From assembly GCF_000179595.2 (NCBI RefSeq), contig NZ_JH556653.1, positions 161,211 to 225,210 of the forward strand: a DNA stretch of 64,000 nt. Direction: 5' to 3'. The notes under the pieces were generated by a model. That model searched no databases, was not told the origin of the DNA, and was given only the letters and a program-made list of their open reading frames with translations. Numbering within the stretch: the stretch's first letter is position 1; each line of letters starts with the position of its first letter. The DNA is from Acetivibrio cellulolyticus CD2 (lineage in GTDB: Bacteria; Bacillota; Clostridia; Acetivibrionales; Acetivibrionaceae). Both the position numbers and the translations under genes were made by a program. Shown in pieces: positions 8,369 through 17,805 of the stretch.

Positions 8369-8547
8369 TGAGTTATAAAGGTTTAGAAAGGAGTGGCAGC
8401 AAGGATGTTATTTGTAATAAATGCAATTAAGAGATTCACTCACATATCAATAATTAAAGGTTAATATACAAATAAATAATTAGTTAATGAATATATATGC
8501 AGAAGCTTAAGTAATTTTTGTGAGATATTTGAGAGGAGACTAGTACA

Positions 8548-11500
8548 ATGATAAGAAGTAAAAGACTAAACTCAGTATTAGAATTAGTCATTTGTTTAGT
8601 ATTATTATCAACAGCATTAATTACCCGGCAAGGTAATGTAAGTGCAGCTGCTGATTTCTCAACATCGGGAGGCGGGTCAACAAGCGGTTACACAGTTGGT
8701 AACTTTACAGCTGCTTTGAATTACTCAAATTCGCAATTAGCAGTTACTCTGACGCCAAAAGTATCTACAGCTACAACTACTAATCTATGGTATACAAATG
8801 TATCTAATCCGACAGCATTGAGCCAGGCAGTAGCAGGATATTCTACCGGTTCAAAGAACTCATCAGGTAATTATGTAGTTAATATTTCAAATCCTTCAAT
8901 TCCGTCAGACGGCACTATCTATTTGTTCCTAGCAACTAACTCAGGAGATACAGGTTGGGTAAAATGTAATGTTTATGGAGCGATAGATCCAACGTTAACA
9001 CCTACAGCTACACCTCAAAAAACACCAACACCGGCAATAACTCTTTCGACTCCGGTACCTGAGCCAAGTTCTTTTCCGGATGAGTACATAAGTTCTAATT
9101 GGATTAATGAGCTTGGACTTGGAAGTGTGAGAACTTCACCTGTAATTAACTCCAATTGGGCTGAAAATGATGCACCCTCTACAATATACAAAACAAAGAA
9201 TGTAACAGGAGCAGTGGGTACAAATGACTGGATGAGTTCTGTTCTATGGCTGCCTTTTTCAGAGCCAATTTATGCGCACCCCCTTGCATATAAATTCACC
9301 AAATCAGGCCTAAAGATAAGTATGCCTCCAAAGCAGTATTCTAAAGATACTGATGGAGATATTGAGGTCATAAGACGGCTTGATGAAAGTGTACCTGGCA
9401 CAATAGATTTTACTGTTGGTGCGGAAAGTTTTAATCCTACAGATGCAAGAGCTGATAAACTTGGAGATTGGTCAGCAGATGTAGTTATGGCTGATGGGTC
9501 AAAAAGCATAAAATCAACTATAGCACACGGAAGTCCTTTTGCATATTTTACTTTTATTGGGTGTAATCCTAAGGTGGTCTTTAATACTGTTCCCGAGGTG
9601 ATAGATGAAGGACAAAGTTTGAAGGCCAAGATTAATGGAAAGTATTACGGCTTTTTTGCTCCAACGGGTTCAACATGGAGTGGAATAGGTACTAATACAA
9701 TTACATGTAATCTGCCTTCAGGAAAAAACTATTTTTCATTAGCAGTTTTACCATCTGAGGAAGCATTTGAATTCTATAAACAGAGGGCATATGCATTTAT
9801 AGTTGATACGGAGGTTAAGTGGGGATATTACAGTAAAGACAGTTCGGTAGTTACAACATTCAAAGTGGCTACCGAGGTAAAGGAAGGTACAAATACAGAT
9901 ACCATATTTGCATTATATCCTCATCAATGGAGAAGTAATTCCTTGATTAGCCCGTTAAGCTACACTTATGATTCAATTAGGGGTAATATGAAAACGGTTT
10001 CAGGTAAGATGTTTCAGACCAGGTATACATATAATGGAATTCTTACCAATATGCCTGGAGTTGATAAAGATGACAACACAAGTATAAATACATTAAAGCA
10101 GATGGTAGACAAATTTGAGGCGGAAAAAATAAAGTTTACGCTTGAAACATCAGGCTCAGGTTTTGATACTTACTGGACAGGTAAAACATTAAATGAAATG
10201 ACTCAAGTATTACCTATTGCAGAACAGGTGGGTGATACTGTTGCAGCAGAGAAAATTGAAGCTGCTATAAAAAGCAAGCTTGAAGACTTCTTTTCAGCTG
10301 ATTCAACCGAGACTGCGTTCTATGATTCAAATGAAAAGAACAATTTGTTTTATTATAACAGCAATTGGGGTACACTCATAGGTTATGATGCTTCCTATGG
10401 TAGCCAGAATGAATTAAATGACCACCATTTTCATTATGGATACTTTATAAATGCTGCATCTCAGATAGCTCTGAGGGATAAGGAATGGGCAAAGAACAGT
10501 AAGTGGGGAGCAATGGTTAAACTTCTGATAAAAGACATAGCCAATTACAATAAAAAAGATACCAGATTCCCGTTCCTTCGTAACTTTGACCCGTATGCAG
10601 GACATTCATGGGCATCAGGTCACGCAAAATTTACTGACGGCAATAATCAGGAGTCATCCTCTGAAGCAGTAAATGCATGGGCAGGTATTATCCAATGGGG
10701 GGAAGCTACTGGTGACAGTACTATTAGGGATCTTGGTATTTACCTTTACACAACTGAAGTTCAAGCAATAAATAATTATTGGTTTGATATCTATGAAGAT
10801 ACCAGAGATGAGCAATATGTAAATGTTGATACATCAATGATATGGGGAAGTAAATGCGTTCATACAACATGGTGGACAAATGATCCTATAGAGGTGCATG
10901 GAATTAATTGGCTTCCGATAACCGGTGCGTCGTTGTATCTTGGAACTGACTCCAATTATGTTAAGAGGAACTATGATTCGATTTGGAAGGAATGGAATAC
11001 ATGGCTTACGATAAAGCCTGCAGATCAAAACAGTGATCCAAAGCTCTGGCAAGACATACTGTGCTCTTATTATGCGCTTTATGACCCTGAAGCAGCAATT
11101 TCTAAATGGGATGAAAGTGCAACCTCAGAGAGCGGTGAATCAATTGCACATACCTATCACTGGATGCAGAGTTTGAAAACCATAGGATTGCCTGACTTTT
11201 CGGTAACTTCAGATACTCCGTTATATTCTGTATTTAAAAACAAGTTAGACAACAAGAAAACTTATGTTGTTTATAACGCTTCGGATGCATCAAAACAGGT
11301 GAATTTTTCTGACGGCATGAATTTTACTGCAAATCCGAATTCCATGACAGTTATAAAGGAAGGGGAGTATATTCCTCCTCAAAGTGTAAAATTTGGTGAT
11401 GTAAATAACGATGGAAGCTTGAATTCTATTGATTATGCTTTGATGAGAAGTTATCTTCTTGGTATAATCAAGGATTTCCCGGTTGAAAATGATTTGCTTG

Positions 11501-11604
11501 TGTCGGATTTAAACGGTGACGGCAAATTTAATTCAATAGATTTTGCATATATGAGAAGCTATTTACTTGGCATGATTACTGTTTTTCCTGTAGAAAACAA
11601 TTAA
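8548..11604 (+). CDS. GH81 endo-beta-1,3-glucanase with dockerin
   Basis: This secreted 1018-residue enzyme hydrolyses beta-1,3-glucans (laminarin, callose, fungal wall). Order of parts: signal peptide (about 1-34); an unassigned beta-rich domain (35-145), perhaps a carbohydrate-binding module; a Pro/Thr linker (about 148-178); the GH81 catalytic region (about 180-900); a type I dockerin (about 950-1015). Catalytic motifs are NDHHFHYGYF, with Asp625 as likely acid, and ESSSEAVNAW, with Glu702 and Glu706, spaced as in known GH81 enzymes. The dockerin has two Ca-binding loops, DVNNDGSLNSID (Asp951) and DLNGDGKFNSID (Asp987), both with Ser-Ile at the cohesin-recognition positions. GAGAGGAGA lies a few bases before ATG. 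It would dock onto a scaffoldin encoded elsewhere. Confidence 0.95.
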   Translation: MIRSKRLNSVLELVICLVLLSTALITRQGNVSAAADFSTSGGGSTSGYTVGNFTAALNYSNSQLAVTLTPKVSTATTTNLWYTNVSNPTALSQAVAGYSTGSKNSSGNYVVNISNPSIPSDGTIYLFLATNSGDTGWVKCNVYGAIDPTLTPTATPQKTPTPAITLSTPVPEPSSFPDEYISSNWINELGLGSVRTSPVINSNWAENDAPSTIYKTKNVTGAVGTNDWMSSVLWLPFSEPIYAHPLAYKFTKSGLKISMPPKQYSKDTDGDIEVIRRLDESVPGTIDFTVGAESFNPTDARADKLGDWSADVVMADGSKSIKSTIAHGSPFAYFTFIGCNPKVVFNTVPEVIDEGQSLKAKINGKYYGFFAPTGSTWSGIGTNTITCNLPSGKNYFSLAVLPSEEAFEFYKQRAYAFIVDTEVKWGYYSKDSSVVTTFKVATEVKEGTNTDTIFALYPHQWRSNSLISPLSYTYDSIRGNMKTVSGKMFQTRYTYNGILTNMPGVDKDDNTSINTLKQMVDKFEAEKIKFTLETSGSGFDTYWTGKTLNEMTQVLPIAEQVGDTVAAEKIEAAIKSKLEDFFSADSTETAFYDSNEKNNLFYYNSNWGTLIGYDASYGSQNELNDHHFHYGYFINAASQIALRDKEWAKNSKWGAMVKLLIKDIANYNKKDTRFPFLRNFDPYAGHSWASGHAKFTDGNNQESSSEAVNAWAGIIQWGEATGDSTIRDLGIYLYTTEVQAINNYWFDIYEDTRDEQYVNVDTSMIWGSKCVHTTWWTNDPIEVHGINWLPITGASLYLGTDSNYVKRNYDSIWKEWNTWLTIKPADQNSDPKLWQDILCSYYALYDPEAAISKWDESATSESGESIAHTYHWMQSLKTIGLPDFSVTSDTPLYSVFKNKLDNKKTYVVYNASDASKQVNFSDGMNFTANPNSMTVIKEGEYIPPQSVKFGDVNNDGSLNSIDYALMRSYLLGIIKDFPVENDLLVSDLNGDGKFNSIDFAYMRSYLLGMITVFPVENN

Positions 11605-11896
11605 TTAGAGTTGGTAAAATGTATATAATCAGATGAATGCCATTAGAATAAAAGAGTTTTAACTACGCAACTAAAATTCTCTTAGAAGTTGTATACAAAA
11701 TACACAAAATTTAAAATTTTGCTTGAAAAATATGGTGCGTTTAATTATTATTTGATATAATGTTAAAGATATTATTATATACAAATTTTAAATATGAATT
11801 TGTATATAATATATTAAGTTGCGAGTGACCCAAATGTACTTATAGTTTTCTCTAAAATGAACAGAAATTAGTAAAAATGTTGAGGAGGATGCAGCA
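11605..11896 (+). promoter_or_regulatory. Intergenic region with an extended -10 site
   Basis: TGATATAAT (11753-11761) fits an extended -10 promoter for the small gene at 11897; no good -35 is visible at the usual distance. An AT-rich inverted repeat (ACAAATTT...AATTTGT, about 11780-11803) follows it. I see no gene here. Confidence 0.35.
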
Positions 11897-12097
11897 ATGA
11901 AAGAGTTTGGAATTGATTGTAAATTTAATATCCTTGGCCCAAATAAGCCAGCGTTACCTCAGAAGGAAGCATTAGGGTTAAATTTGAAGCCTGGTGAACA
12001 TGTAAAGGTGTTTCAAGATGGTATTATAATGAAGGGTACTGTAGTATATGATGAGCAGTTACCTCAAATGTATCAGTGGTATGTAAATCTTGATTGA
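11897..12097 (+). CDS. Small conserved-looking protein, unknown function
   Basis: A 66-residue frame follows a strong GAGGAGG site with good spacing to ATG. The protein (ILGPNKPALPQKEALGLN, LKPGEHVKVFQDGIIMKGTV, YQWYVNLD) is soluble and looks like a small beta-barrel; the phrase PGEHVKVFQDG is reminiscent of OB- or SH3-like folds, but I recognise no family. Its own upstream promoter candidate and a terminator about 90 bases after it suggest a single-gene transcript. Confidence 0.7.
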   Translation: MKEFGIDCKFNILGPNKPALPQKEALGLNLKPGEHVKVFQDGIIMKGTVVYDEQLPQMYQWYVNLD

Positions 12098-12186
12098 TTT
12101 GTACAAGAGAACTTTAGTTATGTAGTTTAAAGAAAAGAGAATTGTTATAAAAGTAAAAAGGAAATAAATATTTAACGACAAGAGAG

Positions 12187-12232
12187 TTGGAGTAGGGACG
12201 TTGCTAAGAGCAATGGCTCTACTCCAATTTTA
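12187..12232 (+). terminator. Rho-independent terminator
   Basis: TTGGAGTAG (12187-12195) pairs with CTACTCCAA (12219-12227) and is followed by TTTTAT. It ends the small gene at 11897. Confidence 0.6.
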
Positions 12233-12338
12233 TATGTGAGGACCAGCAATAGTAGTGTAATAATCTTAATGCTTATGATAGTATATTGTTATAATTGTTA
12301 TAAAAATTATATGGAAATATTGGAAGGAAGAATTGATT

Positions 12339-12677
12339 GTGAATATACAGATTTTCGGTGCAAAAAAATGTTTTGACACACAAAAGACAGAGCGGTATTT
12401 TAAGGAGAGAAAAATAAAATATCAATATGTCAGTGTACATGAATACGGATTAAGTAAGGGAGAATTTGAGAGTGTTAAAGCTGCAGTGGGTTTAAAGGAT
12501 TTGATTAATGATAAGGCAAAAGAGTATAAGTCGCTCAATATGCAGCAGCTTGGAGTAGGCAGTGTAGCAGCAGAAGTTCTCTTTAAGAACCCGAAGCTTT
12601 ATAAAACACCGATTGTTAGGAACGGCAAGCAGGCTACTGTGGGGTATCAACCGGAGATATGGAAGGATTGGGAGTAG
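12339..12677 (+). CDS. ArsC/Spx family thioredoxin-fold protein
   Basis: The protein follows the ArsC/YffB pattern: IQIFGAKKCFDTQKTERYFKERKIKYQYV at the N-terminus, then KDLINDKAKEYKSLN, and LYKTPIVRNGKQATVGYQPEIW at the C-terminus. It has one N-terminal cysteine (FGAKKCFD), so it lacks the CxxC disulfide switch of Spx and resembles the single-cysteine ArsC branch. An arsenate reductase or a redox-linked regulator is possible; there is no arsenic gene nearby. I chose GTG 12339, eight bases after GGAAGGAAG, instead of the TTG at 12333, which is only two bases from it. Confidence 0.8.
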   Translation: MNIQIFGAKKCFDTQKTERYFKERKIKYQYVSVHEYGLSKGEFESVKAAVGLKDLINDKAKEYKSLNMQQLGVGSVAAEVLFKNPKLYKTPIVRNGKQATVGYQPEIWKDWE

Positions 12678-12776
12678 CTTTTTGGCTATTAAGTAAGACT
12701 ATAACATCATAAAATTGTGGCCATACAGTGAACCTTATGGAGAATAAAATCTATATTAAATAGCAGGAGATTCTAA

Positions 12777-14054
12777 ATGGAAAATAAAAAAACATCATCA
12801 AATGGAGTTGACATATTTTATTATAAGCAGCCTAATACACACAGTATATGTATATCACTGTATGTAAAGGCTGGAGTGCTTTATGAAGAAGATAACTTTG
12901 GAATAACGCATTTTTTGGAACATATACATTTTCGAAGACTGGGTAACAGAACTCAAAAAGAATTATATTACCAGATTGAAAGTATTGGTGGATATTTTGG
13001 AGCATGCACTGCCAAAGAATTCATACAGTTTTACTTTACAGCGAGTCCAAAGTATTTTTCTGAACTTGCCACTATTGCTTCTGACTTACTTGGTGAAGTT
13101 GAAGCCAATTCAAAAGAATTTAATGCGGAGAAGAGAATTATTTTAAGTGAAATAAGAGAAGATAATCAGGGGAATGATGTCGATTTTTTAGCAAATAAAT
13201 TTATCTGGAAGGACACAAATTTACAGAACCCAGTTTTGGGGTCTATTGCTTCGGTTAAAGGTATTACGCTAGAGGATATTAGAAATGAGAAGGAAAAAAT
13301 ATTTACAAGAAACAATATCTTTTATTATGTTACTGGAAACTTCTGTGATGAGGATATTTTAACTCTTAGCAAAGAAGTTGAGCGTTACAGCTTAGATAGC
13401 AGAACTGATAGGGAAAATGGCAATATTGCTAAAATACCGGAGAATTTTATGAATCGTGATGCTTTTGTTAAGCTATCACAAAGAAAATATTTCATGCATG
13501 ATGTTAAAATTTCTTTTGATGTTGATTTTACAAAAGTTTCACGGCTTGAAATGATCTATCTGGACAGCATTTTGACAGATGGACTGTGTTCGCTTATAAG
13601 AGCGGAATTAATTGAAAAGAAAGGTTTGACGTACAGTTTTTCATCTACAATTGAGGAATACTCAAATATAGGTATTTACAGCTTTAATTTTGAAGTATAT
13701 AAAAGTAAGCTGTATGAAGCGGTAGAAAGTTTTGTATCGGTTTTTAAGGGTGTTAAAAAAGAAATTTCCGAAAAGGATATGCAAGCAACCAGAGTATTTA
13801 AAACAGATAATCAAATGGGGATGTTGGATGATCCTGAAGGCTTGAATTGGACGTTTGCATATCAAAACCATATAATAAATAATAAGTATTCAGATATATC
13901 CTCATTGGCCGAGGAGTATAGGCAAATAGCAAAGGAACGACTGGTAGAGATCTCTAATCAGATATTCACAAGAAATAATGTTGTGCTGGTGAGCATTGGA
14001 AATAAAAAGGGTTTATCGGAAGAAAAGCTGCATGGGATTTTGGCAGAGCTATAG
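12777..14054 (+). CDS. M16 family zinc metallopeptidase
   Basis: The inverted zinc motif HFLEH (His45, His49, with Glu48 as base) and the third ligand Glu125 in EKRIILSEI, 76 residues on, identify an insulinase-family peptidase. The 425 residues hold one active domain (about 1-210) and one inactive partner domain (about 230-425; GLTYSFSSTIEEYSNIGIYSF). It has no signal peptide, so it should act in the cytoplasm, on peptides or small proteins. A single, unpaired M16 gene of this size usually forms a dimer. AGGAG precedes the start. No neighbour suggests a substrate. Confidence 0.88.
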   Translation: MENKKTSSNGVDIFYYKQPNTHSICISLYVKAGVLYEEDNFGITHFLEHIHFRRLGNRTQKELYYQIESIGGYFGACTAKEFIQFYFTASPKYFSELATIASDLLGEVEANSKEFNAEKRIILSEIREDNQGNDVDFLANKFIWKDTNLQNPVLGSIASVKGITLEDIRNEKEKIFTRNNIFYYVTGNFCDEDILTLSKEVERYSLDSRTDRENGNIAKIPENFMNRDAFVKLSQRKYFMHDVKISFDVDFTKVSRLEMIYLDSILTDGLCSLIRAELIEKKGLTYSFSSTIEEYSNIGIYSFNFEVYKSKLYEAVESFVSVFKGVKKEISEKDMQATRVFKTDNQMGMLDDPEGLNWTFAYQNHIINNKYSDISSLAEEYRQIAKERLVEISNQIFTRNNVVLVSIGNKKGLSEEKLHGILAEL

Positions 14055-14138
14055 CTGTTATTTATGAGTTAGATTAATGTATTGAAATAGATCTGCTATG
14101 GATTAACTACTAAATAAGTTATAGACTAAAAATACAGA

Positions 14139-14193
14139 AATGCAGGGGAGGGAAGACTAATTACCTGGTACTATTGCTTCCAAACCCTGCATT
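14139..14193. terminator. Bidirectional terminator between convergent genes
   Basis: AATGCAGGG (14139-14147) pairs with CCCTGCATT (14185-14193), with a further GGAAG/CTTCC pairing inside. It lies between the M16 peptidase gene and the convergent AIM24-family gene. Confidence 0.55.
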
Positions 14194-14235
14194 CTTTATT
14201 TCTCAGAATCTTAATTACTAGATAAAAGCAGCTGA

Positions 14236-15030
14236 TTAGCTATTTTCGAATATGTTGGAAATTCCACCAAGAATCGAGCCCTCATCTCTGGATTTTGAAG
14301 GGCTGGCGGATATAATACGGCCAGCAAGTCTGCTAAATGGAAGAGATTGCAGCCATACAGTTCCAGGACCGGTCAGTGTAGCAAGAAACAGACCCTCTCC
14401 TCCAAAGATTGCTGATTTAATCCCTTTTGCAAGCTGGATATCATAATTTACAGTCCTTGTAAGGGCAACAAGACATCCTGTATCTAAACGAAGTGTTTCG
14501 CCTGGACGGAGTTCTTTTCTTACGATTGTTCCCCCTGCATGAACAAACGCCAAACCATCTCCCTCAAGCTTTTGCATTATAAAACCTTCCCCGCCGAACA
14601 AGCCTGCGCCGATTTTTTTATTAAAAGCAATTCCAACTGATACACCCTTGGCTGCACAAAGGAATGAATCTTTCTGGCAGATAAGTTCCTCGTTAAACTG
14701 TTTTAAATCCATGGGAATGATTTTTCCTGGATAAGGAGCCGAAAACGCGGCTTTTTGTTTGGTTGAACCACAGTTGGTGAAAATGGTCATAAAGAGACTT
14801 TCACCTGTAAGGAGTCTCTTGCCGGCAGTAAGAAACTTGCCCATAAGACCTCCGGAATTACTTTTTTCAGAGCCATCACCAAAAATGGTTTCCATCTGAA
14901 TGCCGCTTTCCATATACATCATTGAACCGGCTTCAGCTATAACACTTTCCTGAGGATCAAGTTCTATTTCAACTAACTGCATTTCACTACCAACAATTTC
15001 ATAATCAATCTCATTGCTTTTTAGACTCAT
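14236..15030 (-). CDS. AIM24 family protein (TIGR00266)
   Basis: The sequence matches the bacterial AIM24/TIGR00266 group: [31 protein letters not shown] at the N-terminus, a glycine-rich middle ([19 protein letters not shown]), and paired beta-prism repeats ([37 protein letters not shown]). The fold is a beta-sandwich related to tryptophan RNA-binding proteins; the bacterial function is unknown. The ATG at 15030 has AAAGGTGG eight bases before it and is preferred to the GTG at 15042. It is a single gene with its own upstream region. Confidence 0.88.
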   Translation of the reverse strand: MSLKSNEIDYEIVGSEMQLVEIELDPQESVIAEAGSMMYMESGIQMETIFGDGSEKSNSGGLMGKFLTAGKRLLTGESLFMTIFTNCGSTKQKAAFSAPYPGKIIPMDLKQFNEELICQKDSFLCAAKGVSVGIAFNKKIGAGLFGGEGFIMQKLEGDGLAFVHAGGTIVRKELRPGETLRLDTGCLVALTRTVNYDIQLAKGIKSAIFGGEGLFLATLTGPGTVWLQSLPFSRLAGRIISASPSKSRDEGSILGGISNIFENS

Positions 15031-15307
15031 TTTTCTATCCACCTTTCATTTTTTTATATGTTAAATTATATCAATAATTATAATGTATGTGTTAAATTTT
15101 TAAAATTTACATGAAATTGATAAAGCACTATTTTTTGATAGCAAAAAACTTTATGTTAATTTTTTGACCATAAAGTTTAAATTGTGTAACCATTTTTATT
15201 ATTACTAATATAATGTAGTATAAGCGATCAAAAGATAAAAAATGGGTGATTTACATGCTGATTATATTATTTCATAGAGGTTAGAGTAAAAAAAGGAGGT
15301 TTTTATT

Positions 15308-16066
15308 ATGTCTTGTCATGAAAATGAGCATGAACACGGACCTAAGATTGAAGCAGGCCAGATTTTAAATCCTGACTGTTTTCCACCACCAAATGAATTA
15401 GTTTGTATACAAGTACCAAAGGTATTTGATCAGGTAGCATTGAGAGAATGTGTTACTCAATGTGTAAAGATTAAAAGATGCGGTCCGGAAGGACACGGTC
15501 CTATCGTATTCGAAGGGATAACTGATTTTGATATAGTTGAAGTTAAAGTAATATCAAAAACAGAATCCTTATCAAGACCGGGATTTAAAAAATTAAAACT
15601 GTTTGTGAAAATTGCATTCAAGATTCACTACTCTGTTGGCGGCCACCATGAGACTGAATATGATGAAGCAGCTTTTAACCTTACAGTTAATGAAATCTAC
15701 TGCCCAAGCTGTGTAGCACAGGTTGGAGTAATAAAGGCACCAGAACATCATTGTGATCATGAGCATCAAAAAACTCTTGACGTTGACGGTACACTTATTA
15801 AAGTAGAAGCGCTGGCTGAAGCATTTAATGACGCAGTTTGCCAGGAAACTGGTGTGTTGACTTTTGACATTGGTGCATTCTTTATAGTTAAATGTGAATG
15901 TATAGTTCAGTTGTTGATACCTGCATACGGATATTGTCCTGTTCCTCCGGAACAAATTAATCCTGCTAACCTGAACTGCAGAATATTTAACGATAGAACA
16001 AGGACACCGTTCCCAACCAAGTTCTTCCCTGATCAAAAGTGGAACCCTCTTGACAGAAACGAATAG
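15308..16066 (+). CDS. Cys/His-rich protein, unknown; possibly spore-surface
   Basis: This 252-residue protein starts MSCHENEHEHG and has many cysteines (LRECVTQCVKIKRC, NEIYCPSCVAQ, VKCECIVQ) and histidines (HHCDHEHQ). It has no signal peptide or membrane segment. Two related halves are visible: KLFVKIAFKIHYSVGG and DIGAFFIVKCECIVQLLIPAYGYCPVP. A strong AAAGGAGG before ATG and a long AT-rich upstream region suggest high expression. The Cys/His content and lack of export signal fit spore-coat or metal-binding proteins of Clostridia, and the beta-strand pattern recalls DUF3794 proteins, but I cannot assign a family. Confidence 0.7.
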   Translation: MSCHENEHEHGPKIEAGQILNPDCFPPPNELVCIQVPKVFDQVALRECVTQCVKIKRCGPEGHGPIVFEGITDFDIVEVKVISKTESLSRPGFKKLKLFVKIAFKIHYSVGGHHETEYDEAAFNLTVNEIYCPSCVAQVGVIKAPEHHCDHEHQKTLDVDGTLIKVEALAEAFNDAVCQETGVLTFDIGAFFIVKCECIVQLLIPAYGYCPVPPEQINPANLNCRIFNDRTRTPFPTKFFPDQKWNPLDRNE

Positions 16067-16081
16067 ATAAAAAGTAAAAGA

Positions 16082-16111
16082 ATGCAGAACTGCTTTTTAG
16101 CGGTTCTGCAT
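16082..16111 (+). terminator. Hairpin terminator
   Basis: ATGCAGAAC (16082-16090) pairs with GTTCTGCAT (16103-16111) just after the Cys/His-rich gene; the T run is weak. Confidence 0.5.
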
Positions 16112-16119
16112 CTTAAGTA

Positions 16120-16146
16120 ATAAGTGAAATATTGCTTCCGCTTTTT
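16120..16146 (+). repeat. Half copy (A side) of the dispersed element
   Basis: AATAAGTGAAATATTGCTTC then CGCTTTT matches the A half of the element at 18500-18577. Confidence 0.4.
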
Positions 16147-16182
16147 TGCAATGTAAAGCTACATTTTTGTGGAGTGAACAGT

Positions 16183-16446
16183 ATGGTAAACTATTATGTA
16201 GGGTTGGAATCAAGATCATATGCCTTCTTACTGGAGCGTAGGATGAAAATTGAGGGAATTGAATGTGAAATCTCCTTTGTGCCAAGAGAAATAATGAATG
16301 ATTTATGTAATATGGGAGTGAGATTTGGAGAGAGCGTACTTCCAAAGGCAGTAAATTTGCTCAGACAATGCGGCTTACCGGGGTGCAGATTGTATAAGGA
16401 GATTGTAGAGCCGGATGGGTTTAATTACTTTGAATTGCAAATATAA
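16183..16446 (+). CDS. DUF3343 protein (Se/S carrier-like)
   Basis: From ATG 16183, behind TGGAGTGA, the 87 residues read YYVGLESRSYAFLLERRMKI and then FVPREIMNDLCNMGVRFGE, ending in GCRLYKEI. This is the DUF3343 pattern: an N-terminal strand with S/T-x-x-A, a VPREI segment and a following Cys-containing loop. Some family members are fused to or sit beside selenium and sulfur transfer proteins, hence the 'putative Se/S carrier' name. The Cys in DLCNMGVRF is at the expected site. An earlier start at 16132 is in frame but has no ribosome site. Confidence 0.75.
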   Translation: MVNYYVGLESRSYAFLLERRMKIEGIECEISFVPREIMNDLCNMGVRFGESVLPKAVNLLRQCGLPGCRLYKEIVEPDGFNYFELQI

Positions 16447-16469
16447 AGTTAACCAAATTGTATGAATTG

Positions 16470-16523
16470 AAAATTAAGGGGACTATAACAAATACCAAAA
16501 GTTTTGTTACAGTCCCTTAATTC
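16470..16523. terminator. Bidirectional terminator
   Basis: AATTAAGGGGACTATAACAAA (split by one mismatch) pairs with TTTTGTTACAGTCCCTTAATT, between the convergent DUF3343 and RfbB-like genes. It overlaps the last codon of the latter. Confidence 0.65.
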
Positions 16524-17518
16524 TAGTCGGGGTTCTTATCCCACCAATCCCTGTTTTCCTTATACCAGCGTACTGTTTCTAATATTCCGTCGTCAAGGTT
16601 ATATTTATGACCCCAATTAAGGTTATTCCTGATTTTATAACTATTAACAGCGTATTGCAGCTCTTGCCTTTCAGATGTGCCTGTTGTTTCAAATTGATCT
16701 TCAGATTTTCCTAAAGTTTTTAATATTTTTTTTGCAAGTTCAACATCTGAAGCAGCTATTCCTGAACTAATATTATATGTCTCTCCGTCTCTGCCGTAAA
16801 ATAATATTCTTATCAAAGCCGTGCAATGGTCAAGAACATGTATCCATTCACGTCGGATATTGTTTGCATCTTCATTTAGGCGGACTGGATTGTTTAATAT
16901 TGAGTTTTTTATACATGAAGGTACAAATTTATCTATGTGCTGATTCGGTCCATAATTGTTGCAACATCTGCTTATAACGGCAGGAAAACCATAATTATTA
17001 GAAAAGGATTTTACAAGCAGATCTGCGCTGGCCTTAGAAGCTGAATATGGATTTTCAGGCATTACAGCCGAATCTTCGGTAAAGTAAGTATCTTTTGCAT
17101 TAACAGGTCCGTAGACTTCATCGGTAGAAACCTGTATAAACCGATTACCTTCGAAATTATTCTTGCCCCAGAAATAACGAGCGCTGTCAAGCAGTGTAAG
17201 TGTTCCCATAACATTAGTTTCAAAAAATGGAGCAGGGTTAATGAGACTTTTCTTAGGGCAGGTTTCGGAAGCGAAGTTAATTATGTAGTCAGGACGGTGT
17301 CTTTTAATTATATAATTAACAAGATCCTGATTACATATGCTGCCTTTTACGAAATGGTATCTTGGTGAACGTTCTATTTCTCTTAAGTTATTCATATTTC
17401 CTGAATAGGTTAGATTGTCGTAGTTTACGATTACATAACTTTTATTGCGTCTTAAAAAGTAATTAATGAAGTTACTACCTATAAATCCTGCGCCGCCTGT
17501 TACCAACAGCACTTTCAT
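16523..17518 (-). CDS. Extended SDR, dTDP-glucose 4,6-dehydratase-like
   Basis: The 331 residues show the Rossmann motif GGAGFIGS (8-15), STDEVYG (Thr132-Asp133-Glu134) and YSASK (Tyr158, Lys162), the active-site set of RfbB-type 4,6-dehydratases. They convert NDP-glucose to the 4-keto-6-deoxy sugar for rhamnose and other deoxysugars. The loop that normally reads AAESHVDRS is ASETCPKKS (83-91), so the conserved His and Asp-Arg are lost. The sugar-nucleotide segment (VRLNEDANNIRREW) is also altered. No rfbA, C or D is next to it. Another NDP-sugar (UDP-GlcNAc, GDP-sugar) or altered chemistry is possible. Start ATG 17518. Confidence 0.8.
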   Translation of the reverse strand: MKVLLVTGGAGFIGSNFINYFLRRNKSYVIVNYDNLTYSGNMNNLREIERSPRYHFVKGSICNQDLVNYIIKRHRPDYIINFASETCPKKSLINPAPFFETNVMGTLTLLDSARYFWGKNNFEGNRFIQVSTDEVYGPVNAKDTYFTEDSAVMPENPYSASKASADLLVKSFSNNYGFPAVISRCCNNYGPNQHIDKFVPSCIKNSILNNPVRLNEDANNIRREWIHVLDHCTALIRILFYGRDGETYNISSGIAASDVELAKKILKTLGKSEDQFETTGTSERQELQYAVNSYKIRNNLNWGHKYNLDDGILETVRWYKENRDWWDKNPD

Positions 17519-17640
17519 ATAAATCACATCCCTAATACTATTCCATAATTAATGGAAAATGTTAAAATATTATGTTGATTATATAATTTTATACTTATGT
17601 ATACTTTATTATATTCAGTAAAATTTAAAAAGTGATAGGG

Positions 17641-17677
17641 AATAGCTGAAATATTAATTTGGATTTTTAATGTGGTG
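17641..17677 (+). repeat. Half copy (A side) of the dispersed element
   Basis: AATAGCTGAAATATTAATTT and the following GGATTTTTAATGTGG match the A half at 18500-18537 with few changes. Confidence 0.45.
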
Positions 17678-17716
17678 CCCAAAGATATTTTACAGATATT
17701 TTTGGGCCGAATATAC

Positions 17717-17744
17717 TTGAAATAGTATAATTTTGTAGTAGAAT
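17717..17744 (+). promoter_or_regulatory. Promoter of the first DUF881 gene
   Basis: TTGAAA (17717-17722) and TAGAAT (17739-17744) are 16 bases apart. The same arrangement with nearly the same spacer occurs at 24617-24644 before the second DUF881 gene, so the signal is conserved between paralogues. Confidence 0.6.
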
Positions 17745-17805
17745 AAGAATTATCAGAGTCTTATCATTAATTCTGTTATTAGACAATATTTTGGAGGTAT
17801 AAACG

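Noticed and set aside
8405..8464. 19-codon leader peptide before the GH81 gene
   Set aside because: A ribosome-like site is present but the peptide has no regulatory codon run and no attenuator hairpin follows.
12777..14054. M16 peptidase as part of a RiPP pathway
   Set aside because: No precursor peptide, radical-SAM or exporter gene lies next to it.
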